Assembly: GCA_023229645.1 (NCBI GenBank)
Contig: JALNYU010000012.1
Coordinates: forward strand, 1-64,000
Length of the DNA stretch: 64,000 nucleotides
Direction of reading: 5' to 3'
DNA from: Nevskia sp.
GTDB lineage: Bacteria > Pseudomonadota > Gammaproteobacteria > Nevskiales > Nevskiaceae
The position numbers and the translations under genes were made by a program. The notes beneath the pieces are model-generated. The model had not been told where the DNA came from, made no database searches, and was given only the letters and a program-made list of their open reading frames with translations. Of this stretch, positions 1 through 7,354 are shown one piece after another (position 1 is the stretch's first letter; every line of letters begins with the position of its first letter).

Positions 1-55
1 ACCGAACCGGTAGCAGCTTTGAGAGATGCGGATCAACTGGCTTGTAGCGCGCCAT
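1..55 (-). CDS. Transposase, N-terminal 18 residues (partial)
   Basis: Reading leftward from an ATG at 55-53, the frame gives MARYKPVDPHLSKLLPVR and continues past the window edge. From memory this resembles the start of DDE transposases annotated as IS1182 family, which usually continue with a short segment about a domain rich in Leu-Pro-Gly. A purine-rich stretch (GAAGAAAGAAG) upstream can serve as ribosome binding site. Only the N-terminus is present, so the catalytic DDE residues and completeness cannot be judged. Confidence 0.7.
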   Translation of the reverse strand, partial: MARYKPVDPHLSKLLPVR

Positions 56-122
56 TGGAGTCTTCTTTCTTCTCTATTTAGCAGCCTGATTCATGCCAGT
101 TTGGGGGTTTTTCTACAGCCTC
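1..122 (-). mobile_element. Insertion sequence end (IS1182-like), cut by window edge
   Basis: This is the left end of an insertion sequence whose body lies off the window. It contains the first codons of a transposase read leftward and about 65 bases of terminal sequence. The end reads, on the minus strand, GAGGCTGTAGAAAAACCC, which looks like an IS terminal repeat. It starts immediately after the GTT triplet of the neighbouring attC site, so the element seems to have inserted at the integron recombination core. The family is inferred from the transposase start only; the other terminal repeat is not visible. Confidence 0.7.
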
Positions 123-185
123 AACGTCTGAATTCACCGGCCTGCGCGGCTTTTCGCGCAGGTCCGGTGGAATGATGGGTTGGGC
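119..185 (-). repeat. attC recombination site (59-base element) of the peptidase cassette
   Basis: On the minus strand, just after the peptidase stop codon, the outer core GCCCAAC (185-179, RYYYAAC) opens the site. The partner GTT triplet lies at 125-123. Between them CACCGG, then CCTGCGCG, pairs with CGCGCAGG and CCGGTG, with one unpaired A in the left arm and a six-base loop. This single extrahelical base in an otherwise perfect stem is the mark of attC sites folded by integron integrases. The last core bases read GTTGAGG rather than GTTRRRY because the insertion sequence begins there. Confidence 0.85.
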
Positions 186-196
186 ATTCTGCCACT

Positions 197-1012
197 TTAT
201 GCAAACCCAGCATGACTTATCCAATTGAAAAATACGGAGGGGGTCAGAAGGTAAGCTCGAAATTGAACATCTTCCTTCGAAAAGAAGGATTCATGTCCCC
301 GTTTTGCCCACTCTGAAGAGCTTCCAGGTGATCCTTCAAAAATAATGCCTACCGATGTCAATGTGTTGTCCGACTTTATGCAGTAGACAGGGCCTCCACT
401 CATGCCGCTAAAGAAGTAATCATTTTTTTCAGGCAAGGTCGATGCAAGCAAAAAATCCTCAACGTCTGCATTGATATCTCTGGTTAGTTCAGCCACAACC
501 TGCAAGAAATTTGCCGCGACGTGAGTATCAGACTGCTCTTTGTGTTCAGTGGGAAAGCCTGATGCTACGAGTGTAGAGATGGAGCTCCAATCGGGCTCTT
601 CCCAACCATCAAGATCAATCGGAACTTTCCCCTTCCTCGCCATATGCAATTCTGGAAACGGGGCGGGTAGCTTGATAATGGCTATATCGCGTACATCAGA
701 GGCGCCGTGGTTGTTATTCAGTACCCGGAAGTGACTTTGGTAGCCATCTTGAGTCCAGCCTCCGAACTGGTAAGTCAATCGATCTCCCCAAACAGTTAAC
801 ACCTTTTCTATCGCACCATTTTCATCAAATTGATGGTGGAAAACATGGGCGCATGTAATGCCGTACACCGTGCCATGGTGCTTGACGTATGTGATCGTCG
901 CGTTTGCTTTACTCGCGGAATGCCCATCTTTTAGGAATGGATGCGACAAATAAAGAGGCTCACAATTTTGAACCCCCAATTTTGCCAGCTTGGAAAAATC
1001 GAGCTGCGTCAT
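197..1012 (-). CDS. Trypsin-like serine peptidase, integron cassette gene
   Basis: The 271-residue protein carries the serine-protease triad in chymotrypsin order: His56 in TCAHVFH, Asp109 in VRDIAII and Ser205 in GMSGGP. No signal peptide or membrane segment is evident, so a cytoplasmic role is likely, and no other domain is present. The start at 1012 (MTQLDF) is preferred: an ATG at 1042 would begin outside the cassette, on the other side of the recombination core at 1037-1031. The gene is visibly poorer in GC than its chromosomal neighbours. An attC site follows its stop by about 11 bases and an attI-like core precedes it. Its substrate is unknown; a defence or proteolytic-activation role is only a guess from the setting. 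Confidence 0.8.
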   Translation of the reverse strand: MTQLDFSKLAKLGVQNCEPLYLSHPFLKDGHSASKANATITYVKHHGTVYGITCAHVFHHQFDENGAIEKVLTVWGDRLTYQFGGWTQDGYQSHFRVLNNNHGASDVRDIAIIKLPAPFPELHMARKGKVPIDLDGWEEPDWSSISTLVASGFPTEHKEQSDTHVAANFLQVVAELTRDINADVEDFLLASTLPEKNDYFFSGMSGGPVYCIKSDNTLTSVGIIFEGSPGSSSEWAKRGHESFFSKEDVQFRAYLLTPSVFFNWISHAGFA

Positions 1013-1030
1013 AGGAGTAATCGTCAAGAT

Positions 1031-1129
1031 GCCCAACGCCAATTAGATATCACTTTGAAATATAACTCTGACTAAAACTCGACGTATAATCCGTTAGATT
1101 TTACATAAAAGTCTTTTGGAAACAAGCTT
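1031..1129 (-). other. attI-like region with cassette junction core
   Basis: The minus strand reads GTTGGGC at 1037-1031, a match to the integron core GTTRRRY. It lies 19 bases before the peptidase start and about 93 bases from the start of the integrase remnant, the expected position of attI between a divergent intI and the first cassette. The rest of the stretch is AT-rich and shows no recognisable coding. The second, weaker integrase-binding sites of attI cannot be identified by eye. Confidence 0.65.
1098..1125 (-). promoter_or_regulatory. Possible leftward cassette promoter (Pc)
   Basis: On the minus strand TTGTTT (1125-1120) and TAAAAT (1103-1098) are 16 bases apart and point into the cassette gene. 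The -10 box matches five of six consensus bases, the -35 box only three. Position fits a Pc promoter beside attI. This is a by-eye match with no experimental support. Confidence 0.35.
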
Positions 1130-1306
1130 ATGTTTCCAGAAAACGCGTCAAAATTCCAGGATTATACGTCAGCTGACGTATCAGCAGCGCAATCGCCCCG
1201 GTTGCTGGAGCAGGTCCGGGCACGCATTCAGGCGTTGGATTACAGCCTGCGTACGGAAGATACCTACGTGCACTGGATTCGGCGTTTTATGCTCTTTCAC
1301 AACTAG
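1130..1306 (+). pseudogene. intI: Integron integrase IntI, N-terminal stump
   Basis: A 58-codon frame from ATG 1130 to TAG 1304-1306 encodes the start of an integron tyrosine recombinase. The stretch PRLLEQVRARIQAL, followed by DYSLRTEDTYVHWIRRF and FH, is the N-terminal SAM-like domain of IntI proteins. A complete enzyme has about 320 residues, so the core-binding remainder, the catalytic domain with its R-H-R-Y residues and the IntI-specific patch are missing. Downstream up to 1437 I find no continuation in any frame, so a deletion rather than one nonsense change is likely. It points away from the cassette gene, the usual intI orientation. The site cannot recombine without an integrase supplied from elsewhere. 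Confidence 0.8.
1165..1180. repeat. 16-bp perfect palindrome in the integrase stump
   Basis: TACGTCAGCTGACGTA reads the same on both strands. It overlaps the right copy of a 12-bp inverted repeat: GACGTATAATCC at 1081-1092 and its exact complement at 1159-1170. The pair frames the integrase start codon. It could be an operator, an integrase binding site or chance. Confidence 0.5.
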
Positions 1307-1437
1307 AAAAGCCCCAAGCCCTTCGAGTGCTGAGGGAGGCATCTGAAAACGGCGATCCCGCTCATACGGCGTCCCACACAAAAGGTTTCGCCGGCCGTGG
1401 TGCATAGCGCGTTGGTACGCGCACGCAAGAAATTACA

Positions 1438-2145
1438 TCACTGCTTCAATACCAATAGTACCGCTGGTTTGCCGCCGTTCTTGGTTTCTATTTTTACCGG
1501 CATGTAGCCACGCTCCGGCGCGAGCCAGAAGCGGCCGATTTTGTCGGGGTTGTCGATTCGTTCCATCTTCAGCGTATCGAAGCTGCCGGCCTGGGTTTGA
1601 ATTGTTTCGTGGCCGGCGAGGCGGAATTGATAATGGGTTAGATTTTTACGATCAACCATTGTGAATTCAGCAATGGGGGCTTGCTCGTCTTTCGCGTGCG
1701 CCGAGACCCAGAGGCGAACAGCTTGCTGCAGTGAGAAACTATCGACGGCGTCTTCTGGAATTTCGCGGCTGGCACCGTTTTCATCGATGACTACACCTTT
1801 TGTGTAGTCGAAGTTCAGCGTGTAACTCTGCTTCTCATCGCCAGCGAGTACGGACTCAAACTGCTGCGATTGCACACGGCCTGCTTTCACGCAGAAGCGG
1901 CTCAGCTGTTTCGGCGCGCCGTACAGGGCTTTGACGAAGCCCACTGGCTGTGTCGTCGTCGTATACAAATAGCAGCCAGCGGCGCCGTCGTGCTTCAGCG
2001 TGACGCCGGCGCTGCCGACGTCCAACCCGGCCCAATTCACGGCATAAACGACATCGAGATCAGCCAGCGGTGTCTCGGTCGCGGCGGCGCTTGCTGCCAC
2101 TGCGAGAAAAACGACGGCAGTGGAATGATGCAGAATTTTTTTCAT
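1438..2145 (-). CDS. DUF3108 periplasmic protein
   Basis: A 235-residue protein with a cleavable signal peptide (about residues 1-22, ending ASAAA) followed by a domain of unknown function DUF3108. Such domains are predicted beta-rich and periplasmic; the text ends in conserved blocks such as FWLAPERGYMPVKI, typical of the family. Its start overlaps the stop of purN by four bases (ATGA), so purM, purN and this gene form one operon. The pairing with purine genes is a matter of synteny; no functional link is known to me. The molecular role is unknown. Confidence 0.85.
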   Translation of the reverse strand: MKKILHHSTAVVFLAVAASAAATETPLADLDVVYAVNWAGLDVGSAGVTLKHDGAAGCYLYTTTTQPVGFVKALYGAPKQLSRFCVKAGRVQSQQFESVLAGDEKQSYTLNFDYTKGVVIDENGASREIPEDAVDSFSLQQAVRLWVSAHAKDEQAPIAEFTMVDRKNLTHYQFRLAGHETIQTQAGSFDTLKMERIDNPDKIGRFWLAPERGYMPVKIETKNGGKPAVLLVLKQ

Positions 2146-2807
2146 CGGAAAGCAGGCTCCAGATCGTTGAGCGTCAGCGGTTCAGTTAGCGGTCGGCCGC
2201 GGAACCAAGCCTGGCCGTGCTCGAACCGTAATTCGCCGCGCGCCAACCAAGCCACGGCTTGCGGGTAAATTTTCAGTTCGATATCGGTCATAACCCGTTC
2301 CGCGAGGGATTGCGCGTCATCATGCGCGTTGACGCTGAATCGACCCTGAATTACCCGCGGGCCGCCATCGAGTTGCGGCGTTACGAAATGCACGGTGGCG
2401 CCGTGTTCGGCATCGGCATCACGCAATACCGCCGCGTGCGTGTGCAAGCCTTTGTGCTTGGGCAGCAACGATGGATGAATATTCAACATTCGGCCTTCGA
2501 ATTCGCGGACGAAGTCGGCGCCGAGTATCCGCATAAAGCCAGCGAGCGCGACGATGTCTGGCAGTTGCGCGCGTAACGCTGCGGCTAGCGCGAAGTCGAA
2601 CTCTGCCCGGTCGGCGTAGGCGTCATGCGGCACAACGACGACGTGAACGCCGGCCGCGCGGGCGTAGTCGAGCCCGGCCGCATCGGCGCGGTTGCTGAGC
2701 ACCGCGGTTAGATCGGCGGTGATCCGGCCATCGGCAACCGCCGCGATTAGCGCTTGAAGATTACGACCGCGGCCGGAAATGACCGCGGTAATGCGGGGCC
2801 GCTTCAA
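2142..2807 (-). CDS. purN: Phosphoribosylglycinamide formyltransferase (GART)
   Basis: PurN transfers a formyl group from 10-formyl-tetrahydrofolate to GAR in the third step of purine synthesis. The 221-residue frame shows the N-terminal nucleotide-binding SGRGRNLQALI, the catalytic block NIHPSLLPKHKG with its Asn and His, and the DGGPRVIQ segment with the active-site Asp. The chosen start is the TTG at 2807-2805, whose bases overlap the purM stop (TTGA). The longer frame upstream only adds 45 arginine-rich residues that lie in purM coding sequence in another frame. Translational coupling to purM is therefore likely. Confidence 0.93.
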   Translation of the reverse strand: MKRPRITAVISGRGRNLQALIAAVADGRITADLTAVLSNRADAAGLDYARAAGVHVVVVPHDAYADRAEFDFALAAALRAQLPDIVALAGFMRILGADFVREFEGRMLNIHPSLLPKHKGLHTHAAVLRDADAEHGATVHFVTPQLDGGPRVIQGRFSVNAHDDAQSLAERVMTDIELKIYPQAVAWLARGELRFEHGQAWFRGRPLTEPLTLNDLEPAFR

Positions 2808-3850
2808 GCGTAAATCACGTCGCCAGTTTTGCCTTTGACGACTTCGCCGAGCTGCCAAGCTTTGATTTTTTGCCCTTGCAGCCGGGCCAAGGTTTCGCTG
2901 GCGCGTTGCCGCGGCACGACGACGACAAAGCCGACGCCGCAATTGAAAACGCGGCGCATTTCTTCATCTTCCACCGCCCCGGCGTTTTGCAGCCAGTCAA
3001 ACACGGCCGGGCGCTTCCAACTGCTGAGATCCACCCGCGCTGCCGTGCCGGCAGGGAACATGCGCGTTAAATTGCCGGTGATGCCGCCGCCAGTGATGTG
3101 GGCCATGCCGCGAATCGGCAAACCGTTGCCGAGCAGCATCAGCACCGGTTGCACGTAGATCTGCGTCGGCATCATCAAGGCGCCGATCAAGGTGCTCTTG
3201 CCGAGCCGGGTGCTCGGCGTGGCGCCACTGACTTCCAATATTTTCCGGATTAGCGAATAGCCATTTGAATGCGGGCCGCTGGACGGCAGCGCAATCAGCG
3301 CATCGCCGGGCTTGATCCGGCTGCCGTCGATCAACTGCTTCTTCTCGGCAACGGCGACGCAGAATCCGGCCAAGTCGAACTCGCCTTCGCGATATAAACC
3401 GGGCATCTCGGCCGTTTCCCCGCCGACGAGCGCGCAACCCGCAAGCTTGCAGCCTTTGACGATGCCTTTGATTACGCTGGCGGCTACCTCGGGCTGCAGC
3501 CGGCCCGTGGCGTAATAGTCGAGGAAAAACAGCGGCTCGGCGCCGTTGACCAGAACATCGTTGACGCACATCGCGACCAAATCCTGGCCTAAGCCTTCGA
3601 TCCTGCCGCTATCGAGACCGAGCTTGAGCTTGGTGCCGACGCCATCGGTACCCGACACCAACACCGGCTGCTTGTACTTCTTGGGGATGGCCACCAGCGC
3701 GCCAAAGCCGCCGACACCGGCCAATACTTCCGGCCGCATCGTCGACTTTACGAGCCGCTTAATGTCGTGGACAAGTGCATCGCCCTTATCGATATCGACA
3801 CCGGCATCGCGGTAGCTGAGCGGACGAGGCGTTTTATTACTGGAGGTCAT
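2804..3850 (-). CDS. purM: Phosphoribosylformylglycinamidine cyclo-ligase (AIR synthetase)
   Basis: PurM closes the imidazole ring of aminoimidazole ribonucleotide using ATP. The 348 residues match the family length. The N-terminal SYRDAGVDIDKG, the GVGTKLKLG phosphate loop, the GGETAEMPG block and the GGGITGNL segment are all present. It is the first gene of the operon purM-purN-DUF3108 and is divergent from the permease gene starting at 3908, leaving only 57 bases for both promoters. No purine-repressor site was recognised there. Confidence 0.96.
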   Translation of the reverse strand: MTSSNKTPRPLSYRDAGVDIDKGDALVHDIKRLVKSTMRPEVLAGVGGFGALVAIPKKYKQPVLVSGTDGVGTKLKLGLDSGRIEGLGQDLVAMCVNDVLVNGAEPLFFLDYYATGRLQPEVAASVIKGIVKGCKLAGCALVGGETAEMPGLYREGEFDLAGFCVAVAEKKQLIDGSRIKPGDALIALPSSGPHSNGYSLIRKILEVSGATPSTRLGKSTLIGALMMPTQIYVQPVLMLLGNGLPIRGMAHITGGGITGNLTRMFPAGTAARVDLSSWKRPAVFDWLQNAGAVEDEEMRRVFNCGVGFVVVVPRQRASETLARLQGQKIKAWQLGEVVKGKTGDVIYA

Positions 3851-3907
3851 GGGCGCGGAGTCGTTGTGCGAAGTATCATTTTACTGCCTTTGTGCCTAAG
3901 CCCCCCA

Positions 3908-5053
3908 ATGACCTCAACGATATCGCAGCCACCCGTCCCTCCGCGGCCTTCCGTGCTGGCGCTATTGCGCGAGAATTGGGTTTGGTTTGCCACCGGCGTG
4001 GCGCTGCTGCTGCTGTTTTATTTGCTCGGACCAATCCTTTCGCCCTTCGTGGTGAGCGCGATCTTTGCGTATCTCGGCGATCCGTTAGTCGACCGCTTGG
4101 AACGGTTGCGGCTGTCGCGGACGGCGGCCGTCGGCGTTGTGTTTGTTGTCGTCAGCGGCCTCATATTTTTGGCGCTGCTACTGGTCGTACCGTTGCTGCA
4201 GCAGCAAATCTTGTTATTGGTTCAGAACATTCCCGACTGGATGATGTGGGTCCAAGGCACGGGTCTACCTGCGATCGGCGTGAAACTGCCGCGCGGCGTG
4301 CATCTGGATGCCGAAGGCTTGCGCAAAGTTTTGACCGAGCATTGGGATAGCGCCAGCGATATTGCATCGATCGTTCTGAATCGCGTCAGCCGCTCAACCC
4401 CGGCGCTGCTTAGCTTTGTGGCTGACCTGCTGCTGATTCCGATCGTCACGTTCTATTTACTGCGCGACTGGGATCGGATAGTCCTACGCTTGCGCGAGTT
4501 GCTACCGCGCCGCCTGCAACCCGCCTTCGGCCACTTCGCAAATGAGACCGACGGGGTGCTGAACGCACTGGTGCGCGGCCAGTTGTTGGTGATGGTGGCG
4601 TTATCGCTGCTTTACTCGGTTGGCTTATATCTCGCCGGGCTGAAGGTTGCGCTATTGATCGGCCTCTTTGCCGGGCTCGTCAGCTTCATCCCTTATCTCG
4701 GCTTTTTTAGCGCCCTGGTGATCGCCTGCGTTGCGATGCTGGTGCAAACACAGGCCGTGTTCCCGCTGGTTTGGGTATTGCTGGTGTTTGGCGTCGGTCA
4801 GGTGGTGGAAAGCGGCATCTTGACGCCGATGTTGGTCGGCGATCGCATCGGCCTGCATCCGGTCACGGTGATTTTCGCGATACTCGCTGGCGGCCAGCTA
4901 TTCGGGTTTGTCGGAGTATTAGCGGCGCTGCCAGCGGCGGCAGTGCTTGCGGTGTTAGTCCGCCATGCGCTCAAACGCTGGCTGCGTAGCCCGCTATATC
5001 TAGGCGGCTTGGCGCCACCGGCGACCGAAGCCGACCCGCCGAGTCCGCCGTGA
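3908..5053 (+). CDS. AI-2E family (PerM-like) permease
   Basis: A 381-residue integral membrane protein of the AI-2E transporter/PerM family. Two helices lie near residues 20-55, a third around 70-95, and a cluster of hydrophobic segments fills the second half, with the family-typical block SFIPYLGFFSALV and GDRIGLHPVTVIFAILAGG near the C-terminus. The ATG at 3908 (MTSTIS) is preferred to upstream in-frame codons that run into the purM promoter. Substrate is unknown; some members move small solutes or sodium/protons. Its stop overlaps the GTG start of hda (GTGA), so the two are probably co-translated, an arrangement common in related gammaproteobacteria. Confidence 0.88.
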   Translation: MTSTISQPPVPPRPSVLALLRENWVWFATGVALLLLFYLLGPILSPFVVSAIFAYLGDPLVDRLERLRLSRTAAVGVVFVVVSGLIFLALLLVVPLLQQQILLLVQNIPDWMMWVQGTGLPAIGVKLPRGVHLDAEGLRKVLTEHWDSASDIASIVLNRVSRSTPALLSFVADLLLIPIVTFYLLRDWDRIVLRLRELLPRRLQPAFGHFANETDGVLNALVRGQLLVMVALSLLYSVGLYLAGLKVALLIGLFAGLVSFIPYLGFFSALVIACVAMLVQTQAVFPLVWVLLVFGVGQVVESGILTPMLVGDRIGLHPVTVIFAILAGGQLFGFVGVLAALPAAAVLAVLVRHALKRWLRSPLYLGGLAPPATEADPPSPP

Positions 5054-5742
5054 TCGGTCAGCAGTTGCCGTTATCGGTGCAGCTGCCCGACGCAGCCAGC
5101 TTCGATAATTACTACGCCGGGCCGAATGCCGAGGCAGTTGCCGCGCTGCGCGCAATGAGCGACGGCGAAGGCAGCTCGATTTTGCTGCACGGCCCGCGCG
5201 GCTGCGGCAAAACGCATTTGCTGCAGGCAACGTCGCGCGAAGCGCTCGCCCGCATGCAGCGCGCCGCCTATTTACCTTTAGGTTCATTCGCCACCGAACA
5301 GCCCACTGTCTTGCAGGGCTTTGAAAGCTTTGACCTGGTTTGTCTGGACGATGTCGATAGCGCCTTGCAAGACCGGGCTTGGGCGCAGGCGGTGTTGCGC
5401 TTGTTCGACGCTGTGCGGACACAAGGCGGGCGCTGCCTGCTCAGCGCGGCGCTGCCGCCGGACCGCTTGGCAATCGCCAAACTTGCTGACCTGCGCACGC
5501 GCCTATCGGCCTGCGCTGGTTTCGCGCTGCAATCCCTGAACGATGATGACCACGCTGTTTTATTGCGCAACCGCGGCCATCGCCTTGGTTTGGATCTGCC
5601 GCTCGACACTGTTCATTGGATGCTGACGCACCTCCCGCGCGACACCACTAGCCTGCTGCAAGCACTGGCGCAAATTGATCACGCAGCGCTTGCCGCCCGA
5701 CGACGCCCGACGCTGCCATTCGTGCAACGTCTGCTCGCCTGA
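5050..5742 (+). CDS. hda: DnaA regulatory inactivator Hda
   Basis: Hda binds the sliding clamp and stimulates ATP hydrolysis by DnaA, preventing re-initiation of replication. The 230-residue protein begins with a clamp-binding hexapeptide QLPLSV at residues 5-10, followed by a DnaA-like AAA+ domain with Walker A GPRGCGKT (48-55) and a Walker B-type LVCLDDVD (97-103). There is no DnaA domain IV for DNA binding, as expected. The GTG start overlaps the stop of the permease gene. The small HEXXH gene begins one base after its stop. Confidence 0.93.
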   Translation: MIGQQLPLSVQLPDAASFDNYYAGPNAEAVAALRAMSDGEGSSILLHGPRGCGKTHLLQATSREALARMQRAAYLPLGSFATEQPTVLQGFESFDLVCLDDVDSALQDRAWAQAVLRLFDAVRTQGGRCLLSAALPPDRLAIAKLADLRTRLSACAGFALQSLNDDDHAVLLRNRGHRLGLDLPLDTVHWMLTHLPRDTTSLLQALAQIDHAALAARRRPTLPFVQRLLA

Positions 5743-5743
5743 A

Positions 5744-6247
5744 ATGAAGGAAGCGGACGTTCTGCGGTGCGCGTCGCTAGCGCCGACTGCCCTTGATGCA
5801 CTACTGGCAGCGTTCGGCCTGCGAGTACAGCGGCTGCCGCCAGACGTCGAAATTCCAGGTAGTTATTGGGGCGCGCCGGAAGCCGGTTTAGTCGGCACCA
5901 CGCTGATGATCCGCCCGGACACACCCGTGCACTCGGCGCTACACGAAGCCTGCCATTTCATCTGCATGGACGGCGCGCGCCGCGCCGGGCTCCACACCGA
6001 TGCCGGCGGCACGGACACCGAAGAGAACGCTGTCTGCTATCTGCAGTGCTTGCTCGCCGCGCAGTTAGCCGGCTACTCGCGCCCGCGCATCTTCGAAGAC
6101 ATGGATGCCTGGGGCTACAACTTTCTACTCGGCTCGGCAGCGGCCTGGTTTGTCGGCGATGCCGATGACGCCCGCAGTTGGTTGCTCGTGCACGGCGTCA
6201 TCGACTCCAACGACGCCGTGCAAATTCAAGTGCAGGCCTACCACTGA
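5744..6247 (+). CDS. HEXXH-motif protein coupled to hda, possible zinc peptidase
   Basis: I do not recognise a named family. The 167-residue protein holds HEACH (67-71), a zincin-type HEXXH motif, followed about 22 residues later by TEEN (Glu93/Glu94), a spacing that recalls the third zinc ligand of M78 (ImmA/IrrE-like) peptidases. No signal peptide or membrane helix is visible, so it is cytoplasmic. The ATG at 5744 follows the hda stop by one base, indicating translational coupling. The upstream in-frame start would lie inside hda. The context would allow a role near replication control, but this is inference from position alone. Confidence 0.75.
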   Translation: MKEADVLRCASLAPTALDALLAAFGLRVQRLPPDVEIPGSYWGAPEAGLVGTTLMIRPDTPVHSALHEACHFICMDGARRAGLHTDAGGTDTEENAVCYLQCLLAAQLAGYSRPRIFEDMDAWGYNFLLGSAAAWFVGDADDARSWLLVHGVIDSNDAVQIQVQAYH

Positions 6248-6282
6248 GCCGGCTTGGCTTAAGCCTTTAACCTGCGGTGCAG

Positions 6283-6609
6283 TCAGGCCGCCATGCCGTA
6301 AACACGCCGGGCGTAGGCGCGTGCGCCAGGATCGCCAACTCCGGGCATTGATGGCGCGGAACGCAGGCGCGCGCTGATATTGTCGATCTGAATCAGCTCA
6401 ACGTGGTCCAGCAAGGCCAGACGTTGCAGCACTTCGCCATCGATAAACGCGACGATGACGTGCACGCGGCTGCCATCTTCACGCAGCATTTGGCGTAATG
6501 AATCGCCATTCCGGACCCCCTGATCCTGAATCGCATTCATGAGTGTTTCGCGGCTCGGGCTACCGAGCATGACGCGGTATACATCCGAAAAAGCGAACGA
6601 TCTCAACAT
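6283..6609 (-). CDS. Hypothetical 108-residue protein
   Basis: No family recognised. The protein begins MLRSFAFSDVYRVML, has no signal peptide and no clear motif; the middle is mixed alpha/beta in appearance and the end is rich in Ala and Arg. The ATG at 6609 is chosen because GGGAGA lies seven bases upstream; a TTG 18 bases further up lacks such a site. It converges with the HEXXH gene and is divergent from the SnoaL-like gene, so it appears to be a single transcription unit. Confidence 0.6.
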   Translation of the reverse strand: MLRSFAFSDVYRVMLGSPSRETLMNAIQDQGVRNGDSLRQMLREDGSRVHVIVAFIDGEVLQRLALLDHVELIQIDNISARLRSAPSMPGVGDPGARAYARRVYGMAA

Positions 6610-6800
6610 GTATTTTCTCCCGGCCAAACGATGACTTACGACATCAGTAGTTCTTCTAGGACGAGATTCTGCAAGCAGTTGCGGAAGAAAACCCGGTACC
6701 AGTTCTCACTTCCTGCCGAAATGAAATTTCTTTGTGAACCGCCGCACAAATGCCACGCGGCACCGCAAAATGGCGCTTTAAAAGCGAGAGATTCATCACA

Positions 6801-7253
6801 ATGAATAAGCGCCTACAGCGTGTTCTGCTAGCGATGGTGGTTGGTTTTTTGGTTGCCGGGCAGGCCAGCGCTAAAAGCAGCCATAAAGAAGAAGCCATCC
6901 GCGCTGTTTTAGCGGCCCAAGCGGAGGCGTGGAATCGTGGCGACCTCGACGGATTTATGAGCGGCTACGAACCTAGCGAGACGCTACGCTTTGCCTCCGG
7001 CGATAGCGTGACCTACGGCTGGCAGACCACGCTAGACCGCTACCGCGCACGTTATCCCGACCGCGCGACGATGGGCACGCTGCGCTTTAGCGATCTCAGT
7101 GTTGAGGTGTTATCGAGCCATCATGCGCTGGTATTCGGCCACTGGGCGCTCAAGCGCGCGAACGATCAGCCGAAAGGCTTGTTCACGCTGCTGATGCACA
7201 AAACCGAAGACGGCTGGAAAGTCGCCAGTGATCACACGTCAGCGGCGAACTAA
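6801..7253 (+). CDS. Secreted NTF2/SnoaL-like domain protein (DUF4440-type)
   Basis: A 150-residue protein with a signal peptide (residues 1-24, cut after GQASA) and a small alpha+beta cone-fold domain of the DUF4440/SnoaL kind: helix with AEAWNRGDLDGFMSGY, then strands with WQTTLDRYRARYPD and a C-terminal HKTEDGWKVASDH. Such domains bind small hydrophobic ligands or serve as scaffolds; no catalytic residues can be assigned. The ATG at 6801 (MNKRLQ) precedes the signal peptide directly; an upstream in-frame ATG would add an unlikely basic leader. Confidence 0.8.
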   Translation: MNKRLQRVLLAMVVGFLVAGQASAKSSHKEEAIRAVLAAQAEAWNRGDLDGFMSGYEPSETLRFASGDSVTYGWQTTLDRYRARYPDRATMGTLRFSDLSVEVLSSHHALVFGHWALKRANDQPKGLFTLLMHKTEDGWKVASDHTSAAN

Positions 7254-7354
7254 CCGGTTTGATGAGCGCCTGTTCAAACGTACGCGATCGCCCCTCCCTG
7301 TGCACCAATCACTGGCCGCATGGCTTGCAACGCCAAACGCGTCGCGTGCCGAGC

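Noticed and set aside
1116..1346. Rightward 76-residue frame over the integrase stump
   Set aside because: It is a different frame from the clear IntI N-terminus at 1130-1306 and has no motif of its own.
2808..2942. 45-residue N-terminal extension of PurN
   Set aside because: It lies within purM in another frame and is Arg-rich and unlike any PurN; the TTG at 2807 fits the family start.
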